A program made the position numbers and the translations under genes. Shown here in pieces: positions 7,504 through 13,637 of a stretch of 32,830 nucleotides of DNA; the first letter of the stretch is position 1; each line of letters opens with the position of its first letter. Origin of the DNA: Floccifex porci (GTDB lineage: Bacteria; Bacillota_I; Bacilli_A; Erysipelotrichales; Erysipelotrichaceae); contig NZ_VUMM01000020.1 of the NCBI RefSeq assembly GCF_009696175.1, forward strand, positions 1 to 32,830. The letters are read 5' to 3'. The notes beneath the pieces were generated by a model. That model did no database searches, was not told the DNA's origin, and was given only the letters and a program-made list of their open reading frames with translations.

Positions 7504-8033
7504 ATGAATCATTGACTGAATCTATATTAAACGTAGGTTCACGCCTTATCGATGATGGATATGATGAATTCATTATGATTACAGCTGACCCCCATGTATT
7601 AAGTACACGACTTGAGCGTACAACTGGCTTTCTGCATACTTTAGAAACAAAAGGAAAAGAATGCAAAACCCATGTTGTAGCCGATGATGTAACAAGTGAT
7701 ACATTACGTGATCTACTATATAATGAATTACGTTTTGGTGTTCGTACCCTAATCTTTGTAGCCAACTGCTTCTTATTACCACGAGTTTATTTGGCATTAA
7801 AAGATTACCGTAACTTGATGCCAAATACAATTGGATTAATTGGCTTTGACAATACAGAATGGACAAACTTCTCGAGTCCAACTGTCACAACAATCGTACA
7901 GCCAGCCTATGATGAAGGCTATCAAGCTGCATTGATCTTAATTGATTCATTAAAAGGAACCAACGAACAGATTCCAAATCAAATCTTAAAGTGTTCTGTA
8001 AACTGGAATGAATCAACCAAACAACACAATTAG
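7479..8033 (+). pseudogene. LacI-family transcriptional regulator, C-terminal remnant
   Basis: The frame is open from after a TAG at 7476 to a TAA at 8031-8033 and encodes about 184 residues matching only the second half of a LacI/GalR regulator. Visible features: DDGYDEFIMITADP, STRLERTTGFLHTLE (typical subdomain segment), and the family-typical GLIGFDNTEWTNFSSPTVTT with a following VQPAYDEGYQAALILID. A complete family member is about 330 residues with an N-terminal helix-turn-helix; that DNA-binding domain and the first ligand-binding subdomain are absent. No start codon has a ribosome site in frame (the ATG at 7504 runs into a stop after three codons). It is most likely inactive. Confidence 0.8.
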
Positions 8034-8123
8034 AGATTTAGAATGATACCCATATTTACTTATGTTTTTCTCTATCATCAAGAATTAATTTCGTATCTTT
8101 AATTTTTCGTTGATTTTTACATT

Positions 8124-8143
8124 TTATCAGTTATATCTGATAA
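8124..8143. promoter_or_regulatory. Candidate operator upstream of the ATPase gene
   Basis: TTATCAG-TTATAT-CTGATAA is a perfect palindrome with 7-bp arms. The left half recurs at 8164-8170 as TTATCAGTTATA, followed by TGATA at 8180-8184 and a TATACT box at about 8183-8188. Two similar sites around a promoter suggest control by a DNA-binding protein; its identity is unknown. Confidence 0.4.
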
Positions 8144-8218
8144 ATTTATATTTTTCATACTAATTATCAGTTATAAACGTGATATACTATAGTTAACTAC
8201 AAAAGGAGGCTGAGATTT

Positions 8219-8335
8219 ATGATCAAACGTGAACTATATATGAGTCGCATCCGTCCATTCATAGGAACAGACTTAATCAAAGTCATGACTGGTATTCGTC
8301 GTTGCGGAAATAATGTAAAGTTGAGAATAATGTAA
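8219..8335 (+). pseudogene. AAA/DUF4143 ATPase, 5' fragment (interrupted)
   Basis: Begins at ATG 8219 after a strong AAAGGAGG ribosome site and encodes MIKRELYMSRIRPFIGTDLI and then KVMTGIRRCG, the start of an AAA_14/DUF4143 ATPase up to the middle of its P-loop. After codon 30 (GGA, 8306-8308) the frame enters the RIT element and reads eight foreign residues to a TAA at 8333-8335. The remainder of the gene continues at 11785. Removing the insert gives TGC-GGA-AAG-TCC, that is C-G-K-S, and a single 404-residue protein. The fragment alone cannot be functional. Confidence 0.9.
8305..8310. repeat. Left junction direct repeat CGGAAA
   Basis: CGGAAA belongs to the ATPase codons (TG[C GGA AA]G) and recurs at 11784-11789. 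Next to it on the element side is TAATGTAAAG. It is the probable 6-bp strand-exchange region of the tyrosine recombinases. Confidence 0.65.
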
Positions 8336-8400
8336 AGTAAAGGTTATAAATCCCATAAATAAAGGATCTTTGGCTAAATTACTTTACATTATTTTTTTAT
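8309..8400. repeat. Left terminal inverted repeat of the RIT element
   Basis: Bases 8309-8400 are the reverse complement of 11668-11759 with one mismatch (8354/11714). The repeat contains the motif AATAATGTAAAG twice in direct orientation near the outer edge (8309-8320 and 8326-8337) and once inverted at the inner edge (8382-8393), likely recombinase-binding sites. Confidence 0.9.
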
Positions 8401-9422
8401 TGTTTTTTAGATAGTCTAGTTAAGAAACACATCAAATCATCGTTTTGAATCCAATCTTTATCATTTTTATCAATAATATTTTCATATACATTTTGTAACG
8501 CTTGTAGTTTACTTTCATTGCACACCTTTGCGTAAATTTCTGTTGTTTTCACACTTGAGTGGCCTAAAAAATCACGTATATATATTAATTCAATCCCTAC
8601 TTCTAATAAATGGACGGCCTTCGAATGTCTAAATACATGTGGGTGTACATTAATTGTAATGTTAGCGTTGTTTTTATTAGCTAAATCTACATATTTATTA
8701 ATAATATAGGCAATTCCTGCTCTCGTCAGATTATCTCCACTCCTATTAAAAAATAATGTTTCATACCCTTTATTCTTTTTTGTTTGTATATCAAACTCCT
8801 TTATGTATTTTTTTAATAATTCAGCTGTATGTCCCATCAATGGAATCGTACGCGATTTGTTTCCTTTTCCTAATACTTTGATTATGGTTTGATTTGAAAA
8901 ATGCACATCATTATATTTTAAACAAATCAGTTCATCAACCCTTAATGCTGCGTCATACAATAATGTTAATAAAGTTTTATCTCTTAAACCCATAAATTTT
9001 TTATCATCTATCACTGATAATAATATTTTTATTTGATTTTTGGTTAACCACATTACTTCTTTACTACAGAACTTCTTTTTCTTAATGGATAAGATTTTTT
9101 GATATTCATATATGTGTGCTGGATCTTCAATTTGTAGGTATTTTACGAAACTGTGAATAGCGGCTAAACGAATATTTCTGGTGGTTATAGATACTTTTCT
9201 ATCCGATTCGAGCCAGTTTAGAAATTCATACACTGTATTTCTATTTAGATTTTCAAGTGTCACGTAATTTGCAGATACACTTTTTTTCTCCTGCATATAT
9301 ATGAGAAACAATTTATATGTATCCGCATAAGATGCGACAGTATTTTTACTTAAATTTTTATTGGTGATCATTTCTTCCTGTAAAAATTTGGATAAATAAT
9401 ATTGAAAAGTTTTATTTGACAT
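8397..9422 (-). CDS. Tyrosine recombinase, third gene of the RIT element (RitC-like)
   Basis: A tyrosine-family site-specific recombinase of 341 residues from ATG 9422 (346 if the ATG at 9437 is used). The N-terminal SAM-like core-binding domain covers about residues 5-105. Counting from 9437, the catalytic set is complete: R166 in DAALRVDEL, K191 in LGKGNKSR, H267xxR270 in HPHVFRHS, H293 in LGHSSVKTTE and nucleophile Y302. The ATG at 9422 is preferred because GGTGAT lies just before it. The gene overlaps the upstream recombinase by 11 bases (26 with the earlier start), which implies translational coupling. Its stop lies inside the terminal inverted repeat. Confidence 0.9.
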   Translation of the reverse strand: MSNKTFQYYLSKFLQEEMITNKNLSKNTVASYADTYKLFLIYMQEKKSVSANYVTLENLNRNTVYEFLNWLESDRKVSITTRNIRLAAIHSFVKYLQIEDPAHIYEYQKILSIKKKKFCSKEVMWLTKNQIKILLSVIDDKKFMGLRDKTLLTLLYDAALRVDELICLKYNDVHFSNQTIIKVLGKGNKSRTIPLMGHTAELLKKYIKEFDIQTKKNKGYETLFFNRSGDNLTRAGIAYIINKYVDLANKNNANITINVHPHVFRHSKAVHLLEVGIELIYIRDFLGHSSVKTTEIYAKVCNESKLQALQNVYENIIDKNDKDWIQNDDLMCFLTRLSKKQ

Positions 9423-10383
9423 CTTGATCACCGCCATAAAAATATATTTCTGTTTTGTGGATAATATCTGGATATAAATCAGCTGTTAACCTTAGATAAT
9501 ATTCTGTACACCTTGTATCCCTGTGTCCCATATATGCACAAAGATACGGGAATAATGCTGTAATATCTTTTTTATCCAGTACCCATATTTTTAATCTGTG
9601 TACACAAAATGTATGCCTAAATGAATGGACTCTTGGCCCTCCTTGGGGATGTGGGATTCCAGCTAATCTTAAGAATTTTAAAAAAAAGAAATCAACCGTA
9701 CTTTTATCCAAATGCACATTTTCATTTTTACCTTTAAATAAATATCCATTAGAAATTAAGATGTTTTCATGAATAATGTATGTTTTAAGGATATTCATCA
9801 TATTTACATGTATTGGAATTATTCTTTCTGAATGATTTTTGGCGTTCAATATGGTAAAAGTATTGTTTTCAAAATCTATATTTTCCAATTTTAAATTTAG
9901 TACTTCACTGATTCTCATTCCTGTAGAATAAAGAATTCGAAAAATCACTGTGTATTTATACCTCTGTGGATAGTATTGACCATCTAAAGATTTTGATACA
10001 GACCACTCGTCAATAGCTGTGAATATTCTTTTTATTTCATCTTCTGTAAAAATATAGGGTATAAAATCACTTCTATAAGAATTTTTTGGCAAAGGCGGAA
10101 CTATATATGCATCATAATCCATTCGGATCATATATTTTGCAAGTTCTCGGATGATTCGTACACGGTGTGTTCTGCTTATGGGCTTTTCATAGGCTTTTTT
10201 TGCTGTATATGATTGTACAAATTCTTTAGTAATCACAATATCTTTTAAACCTACAGATAATGCCAATTTATCGATATCTCGTAAATACCTTTCTTCAGTT
10301 TTATAATCGAATCCAAGTGAACGCTTTTCTTTTAAAAAGCCAGAAATAACATCTTTTAAAATGCTAGAAAATACATATTTCAT
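9412..10383 (-). CDS. Tyrosine recombinase, second gene of the RIT element (RitB-like)
   Basis: A 323-residue tyrosine recombinase. The core-binding domain spans about residues 5-100 and the catalytic domain 110-310. Catalytic residues visible: R157 in STGMRISEVL, K182 in LNAKNHSER, H253xxR256 in RVHSFRHTF, H287 in YMGHRDT and tyrosine at 295/296 in TEYYLRL. The longer stretch between HSFRH and MGH (KIWVLDKKDITALFPYLCAY) is a feature I associate with the middle gene of recombinase trios. The start ATG overlaps the stop of the upstream recombinase as ATGA (10380-10383). The protein looks intact and probably acts together with its two neighbours. Confidence 0.9.
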   Translation of the reverse strand: MKYVFSSILKDVISGFLKEKRSLGFDYKTEERYLRDIDKLALSVGLKDIVITKEFVQSYTAKKAYEKPISRTHRVRIIRELAKYMIRMDYDAYIVPPLPKNSYRSDFIPYIFTEDEIKRIFTAIDEWSVSKSLDGQYYPQRYKYTVIFRILYSTGMRISEVLNLKLENIDFENNTFTILNAKNHSERIIPIHVNMMNILKTYIIHENILISNGYLFKGKNENVHLDKSTVDFFFLKFLRLAGIPHPQGGPRVHSFRHTFCVHRLKIWVLDKKDITALFPYLCAYMGHRDTRCTEYYLRLTADLYPDIIHKTEIYFYGGDQDVK

Positions 10384-11621
10384 AAATCGAACACCCTGTC
10401 TGGATCAATTGGACATTTTGATAATTCATTCATATTTAGTTTTAAATATGTTTCTGTTGATTTGATCGATTGATGTCCCAATATTTGTGAAATCATTGGA
10501 AGACTTGTTTCTTTTTCTAATAGTAAAGTTCCTAACGTATGACGTAGCGAATGAATACCATACTTTTTCCCAGAAATAATTTTTATGCCGGAATCGCGCA
10601 GTCTCCTTGTAAAAATAGAGCTGATTCCACTAGGAGTCAACGGCAGAAATGGCGCTCTGTGTTCCAAAAATAAATATTCACTTTCAATTTGCGGCCGAGC
10701 ATTTTTGATATAATCAATAATAGACCAGCCAAGATTGTTTAAAAGTGGAAGTGTAAGATTTTTGCTGGTTTTTTCTTGTGTTATAAAAATCATTTTCTTT
10801 TCCCAATCTATGTTGGAAAGTTTTAAATTAGCGATATCTACTGAACGAAGTCCTAAACAAACTGCCAATAATAATATCGCATAATCGCGTTTTCCTGCGA
10901 TACTTTCTTTATCAATTGAATCCAAAAGAATTTTAACTTCTTCCTGTGTAAATGTATTTGATATTTTAGTTTCATGTACAGTGTTTAAAATAGGAAATAA
11001 TTTAGAAATGTCCATCGAACACAACTGATTCTCATAACAGTATTTAAAAAACTGTTTCAAATCAGATATGTTGTGAGAAACACTTTTTGGTGTTTCATGT
11101 ACAAAGGTTGATATTATGGCTTCTACATTTTTTCTTGTAATATCGTCAAGCAAAAAAACATTATGTCTAACTAAAACTTCAACACACTTTTTTACTACAT
11201 ATTTCTTTCGATTCACTGTACGTTCTTTATAATCATAGTTATCAGAAAGATATTTGATAAATTTATCATTGATACTTTTCCAATACTCATTTTCAATCTC
11301 ATCAACAAACCTAGAAAATCTTAAAATAAATAACCTATTGATTGAATAATTGCTTAACAATCGCATAGCTCTTAAAAGAACAATATATTTCTTTGTGTTT
11401 TTACCATCATGAGCTAATTCTGTCAATTCTAATCCGGTAATCAAATTTACATATTCTATCGCAACATTCATGTCAAAAAAATTGACTCCTATATTGTCAC
11501 AATAGATTGTAAAATCAGTAAAAATCTTTCTGTAAGCATGCATAGAAGACTCACTGTAATTTTTGGAACGCATTATTTCTAAAATAGAATCACTGCATTC
11601 TTTGATTGTAGTTTTTTGCAT
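10380..11621 (-). CDS. Tyrosine recombinase, first gene of the RIT element (RitA-like)
   Basis: A 413-residue tyrosine recombinase, first in the three-gene operon, with a strong ribosome site (AAGGAGGAT) before the ATG. The N-terminal half is longer than in XerC/D-type enzymes and seems to contain two helical parts (about 1-115 and 116-215). The catalytic domain has R259 in LGLRSVDIANL, K284 in TQEKTSKN, H357xxR360 in IHSLRHTLG, H383 in LGHQSIKSTE and nucleophile Y392. The three recombinases differ clearly from each other in sequence, which fits the trio family rather than a recent duplication. Transcription must start between 11621 and the inverted repeat or inside the repeat. Confidence 0.9.
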   Translation of the reverse strand: MQKTTIKECSDSILEIMRSKNYSESSMHAYRKIFTDFTIYCDNIGVNFFDMNVAIEYVNLITGLELTELAHDGKNTKKYIVLLRAMRLLSNYSINRLFILRFSRFVDEIENEYWKSINDKFIKYLSDNYDYKERTVNRKKYVVKKCVEVLVRHNVFLLDDITRKNVEAIISTFVHETPKSVSHNISDLKQFFKYCYENQLCSMDISKLFPILNTVHETKISNTFTQEEVKILLDSIDKESIAGKRDYAILLLAVCLGLRSVDIANLKLSNIDWEKKMIFITQEKTSKNLTLPLLNNLGWSIIDYIKNARPQIESEYLFLEHRAPFLPLTPSGISSIFTRRLRDSGIKIISGKKYGIHSLRHTLGTLLLEKETSLPMISQILGHQSIKSTETYLKLNMNELSKCPIDPDRVFDL

Positions 11622-11667
11622 TTTTATCCTCCTTTTGCAGTATTAACCACAAAAGAAGTATTCACAT

Positions 11668-11759
11668 ATAAAAAAATAATGTAAAGTAATTTAGCCAAAG
11701 ATCCTTTATTTATAGGATTTATAACCTTTACTTTACATTATTCTCAACTTTACATTATT
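11668..11759. repeat. Right terminal inverted repeat of the RIT element
   Basis: Partner of 8309-8400 (91 of 92 positions complementary). It contains AATAATGTAAAG at 11675-11686 and its inverse CTTTACATTATT at 11731-11742 and 11748-11759. It lies about 47 bases upstream of the first recombinase gene and may contain the operon promoter. Confidence 0.9.
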
Positions 11760-11763
11760 ACCA

Positions 11764-11783
11764 TTATGTAAAGCTTTACATAA
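11764..11783. repeat. 20-bp perfect palindrome at the right RIT end
   Basis: TTATGTAAAGCTTTACATAA is fully self-complementary and carries two further head-to-head copies of the TGTAAAG motif. It lies between the inverted repeat and the CGGAAA junction and has no counterpart at the left end. Confidence 0.85.
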
Positions 11784-11789
11784 CGGAAA
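11784..11789. repeat. Right junction direct repeat CGGAAA
   Basis: Second copy of the junction sequence. Here it is followed by ATPase codons (GTCCGTC) and preceded by CTTTACATAA, which mirrors TAATGTAAAG beside the left copy. Confidence 0.65.
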
Positions 11790-12912
11790 GTCCGTCATGT
11801 TAAAGCTAATTCAACAAGAGCTCACGGAGTCTGGTATCAGTCCAAAACAATTTATCTCTATCAATTTTGAAGATATGAACTACTCCCACTTACAAACTGC
11901 ACAAGCACTGCATGATGAAATCCGTGCAAAAGCCTCAGAAATGGAAGGCAAAATTTATCTATTCTTTGATGAAATACAAGAAGTCAAGGACTGGGAAAAG
12001 TGTATCAACTCTTTTCGTGTATCATTAGATTGTGATATTTACATCACAGGCTCAAACGCAAATCTACTATCTAGTGAACTAGCAACTTATTTGGGTGGTC
12101 GATATGTAAAATTTGTGATATATCCATTTTCTTTTAAAGAGTTCATGGAACTATATCGTTCGATTACTCCTGACGCATCCATTCAGCAATGTTTTCAAAA
12201 ATACCTTATTGTCGGAGGTATGCCTTACCTTTCAAACATTCGTTATGCAGAGGCTCCGTCTAAACAATATCTTCAAGATTTATTCAACTCTGTTCAGCTC
12301 AAAGACATCATGAAACGAAATAAAATTCGCGATGTTGATTTGCTAGAACGAATCATTACCTATGTGATTGCGAATGTGGGAACAACTTTTTCTGCATCCT
12401 CACTCGCAAAGTTTTTAAAAAGTGAAAGGCGAACTGTGTCTCCAGAAACGATTTTGAACTATATCAAGTATTGTTGTGAAGCTTATTTATTCTATCAAGT
12501 GAAACGAGAAGATTTGCAAGATAAGCAAATTCTTTCTTCTAATGAAAAATATTATATTGCCGATCACGGTATCCGTGAGGCTATTTTCGGTGGTAATATG
12601 CGAGATATCAATCTTATTTTAGAAAATATCGTATATCTAGAATTATTGCGCCGGGGATTTGATGTAACTGTAGGAAGAAATGGGAATAAAGAAATAGATT
12701 TTGTATGCAACAAACAAGACGAAAAAATATATGTTCAAGTTACTTATCTGTTGGCATCCCAAGAAACAATTGATCGTGAATTTGGTGCTTATGATCATAT
12801 TAAAGATAACTTTCCAAAGTACGTTGTTTCTCTTTATGAGTTTAACATGATCCAAAATGGCATCAAGCATCGAAACATACGTGATTTCCTACTAACAAAT
12901 GAATGGAACTAA
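11785..12912 (+). pseudogene. AAA/DUF4143 ATPase, 3' part (interrupted)
   Basis: Continues the gene begun at 8219. From GGA at 11785 it reads G-K-S-V-M-L-K for 375 residues to the stop. The Walker B motif is IYLFFDEIQ with EVKDWE after it, followed by the ITGSNANLL sensor region and SFKEFMEL, all typical of AAA_14 ATPases. The C-terminal part is DUF4143-like, with YIADHGIREAIFG, EIDFV and IYVQV (a PD-(D/E)XK-like fold in this family). This solitary ATPase family is widespread and often of unknown function. The internal ATG at 11797 has no clear ribosome site, and any product would lack the P-loop, so it is probably inactive while the element is in place. Confidence 0.85.
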
Positions 12913-12937
12913 ACACAAATCTAACTTTTAAAAGGTC

Positions 12938-13050
12938 TCAGTCAAATGTTGTCCGAGCCTAATCTCATCTACAAACCATTTTGGGGTATATGCCGCCCCT
13001 TAAATTCTTGAAGAGCAAATTCACCTAACCCCATCCAAATTTATTGCGCC
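12938..13050 (+). mobile_element. Right-end remnant of a second, diverged ISL3-family element
   Basis: Aligns with 5783-5892, the right end of the complete ISL3 element. Shared blocks include ATGTTGTC-GAGCC, TTTTGGGGTATATGCCGCCC and CACCTAACCCCATCCAAATT. Several substitutions and small gaps at the inner part show that it is a related rather than identical element. No transposase sequence precedes it; the rest has been lost. It ends directly at AAAAAAAAT before the hsp20 promoter. Confidence 0.8.
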
Positions 13051-13058
13051 AAAAAAAA

Positions 13059-13085
13059 TTAGCACTCTGGTGTTGACTCTGCTAA
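13059..13085. promoter_or_regulatory. CIRCE element (HrcA operator), second arm degenerate
   Basis: TTAGCACTC, nine spacer bases, then CTCTGCTAA. The CIRCE consensus is TTAGCACTC-N9-GAGTGCTAA, so the first arm is perfect and the second matches in TGCTAA with three outer changes. It overlaps the -35 box of the hsp20 promoter, where HrcA would block transcription until heat stress. Confidence 0.8.
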
Positions 13086-13100
13086 TTATAGTGTTATAAT
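13073..13100 (+). promoter_or_regulatory. Sigma-A promoter of hsp20
   Basis: TTGACT (13073-13078) and TATAAT (13095-13100) are spaced by 16 bases and placed about 100 bases before the hsp20 start codon. The -35 box lies inside the CIRCE element. Confidence 0.8.
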
Positions 13101-13202
13101 AATGGTGTCAAAGGAAAAGGAACAAAAATTTCCTTTGTGAATATATATCATAAACAAAGTGATAGTTTCATTATTGTTTGTTTTAAACAGGAGGCGATTT
13201 AT

Positions 13203-13598
13203 ATGATGTACTATCCAACATTTGATTTATTTGATGATTTATTTACTTCCAATTCTCGTAACGATTTTATGAAATGTGACATTGTAGAGAAAGAGGATAA
13301 ATATCAGCTTTCTATGGAAATGCCAGGTATCAAAAAAGAAAACATTCATATGGAATTAAAGAATGGATATTTAAAGATTGGTGCTACAACCACTGAAAAT
13401 AAAGAAGATAAAGATTCTCAGGGTAAAGTATTACGTAAAGAACGTTTCTCTGGTTCCTATTCTCGTTCCTTCTATGTAGGCAACAACATTTCTCAGGAAG
13501 ATATCAAAGCTTCATTTGATAATGGGGAATTAACAATTCTGATTCCTAAAAATGCACCAGCTAAAGTAGAAGAAAATCATTTCATTCCAATTGAATAA
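13203..13598 (+). CDS. hsp20: Hsp20/alpha-crystallin small heat shock protein
   Basis: A 131-residue ATP-independent holdase chaperone that binds unfolding proteins. The alpha-crystallin domain runs from about residue 22 to 118: CDIVEKEDKYQLSMEMPGIK, then KENIHMELKNGYLKI, and the closing SFDNGELTILIPK (equivalent of the GVLxIxxPK motif). The ending ENHFIPIE resembles the C-terminal IxI tail. The frame is open upstream to 13137, but AGGAGG at 13189-13194 points to the ATG at 13203. The gene is monocistronic with a sigma-A promoter and CIRCE operator upstream and a strong terminator downstream. Confidence 0.95.
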   Translation: MMYYPTFDLFDDLFTSNSRNDFMKCDIVEKEDKYQLSMEMPGIKKENIHMELKNGYLKIGATTTENKEDKDSQGKVLRKERFSGSYSRSFYVGNNISQEDIKASFDNGELTILIPKNAPAKVEENHFIPIE

Positions 13599-13624
13599 AA
13601 AAAAGCCACAGATGTGGCTTTTTT
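13597..13624. terminator. Bidirectional terminator between hsp20 and the propeller protein gene
   Basis: GCCACA-GA-TGTGGC (13605-13618) is flanked by a run of A on the left and a run of T on the right, so the hairpin can end transcripts from both convergent genes. Confidence 0.9.
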
Positions 13625-13637
13625 AATATTCTAATTT

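Larger units (their letters stand above)
8305..11789. mobile_element. RIT-type (recombinase-in-trio) element inserted in a P-loop
   Basis: An approximately 3.5-kb unit with three overlapping tyrosine recombinase genes on the minus strand, 92-bp terminal inverted repeats with one mismatch, and the direct repeat CGGAAA at both junctions (8305-8310 and 11784-11789). This gene arrangement matches the described recombinase-in-trio elements. The insert separates two parts of one ATPase gene exactly in the Walker A codons. The right end has about 24 extra bases outside the inverted repeat (11760-11783), including a 20-bp perfect palindrome. The element carries no cargo genes. Confidence 0.9.

Noticed and set aside
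7512-8033. Functional small sugar-binding regulator starting at TTG 7512
   Set aside because: It lacks half of the ligand-binding fold and the DNA-binding domain, and no ribosome site is present.
8397-11621. Integron or Tn554-like transposon
   Set aside because: Tn554 has two tyrosine recombinases plus a small third protein and no long inverted repeats; here all three genes encode complete tyrosine recombinases between 92-bp inverted repeats.
11797-12912. Independent ATPase gene starting at ATG 11797
   Set aside because: The codons before it (GGA AAG TCC GTC) continue the P-loop, there is no ribosome site, and the matching 5' half exists at 8219-8308.
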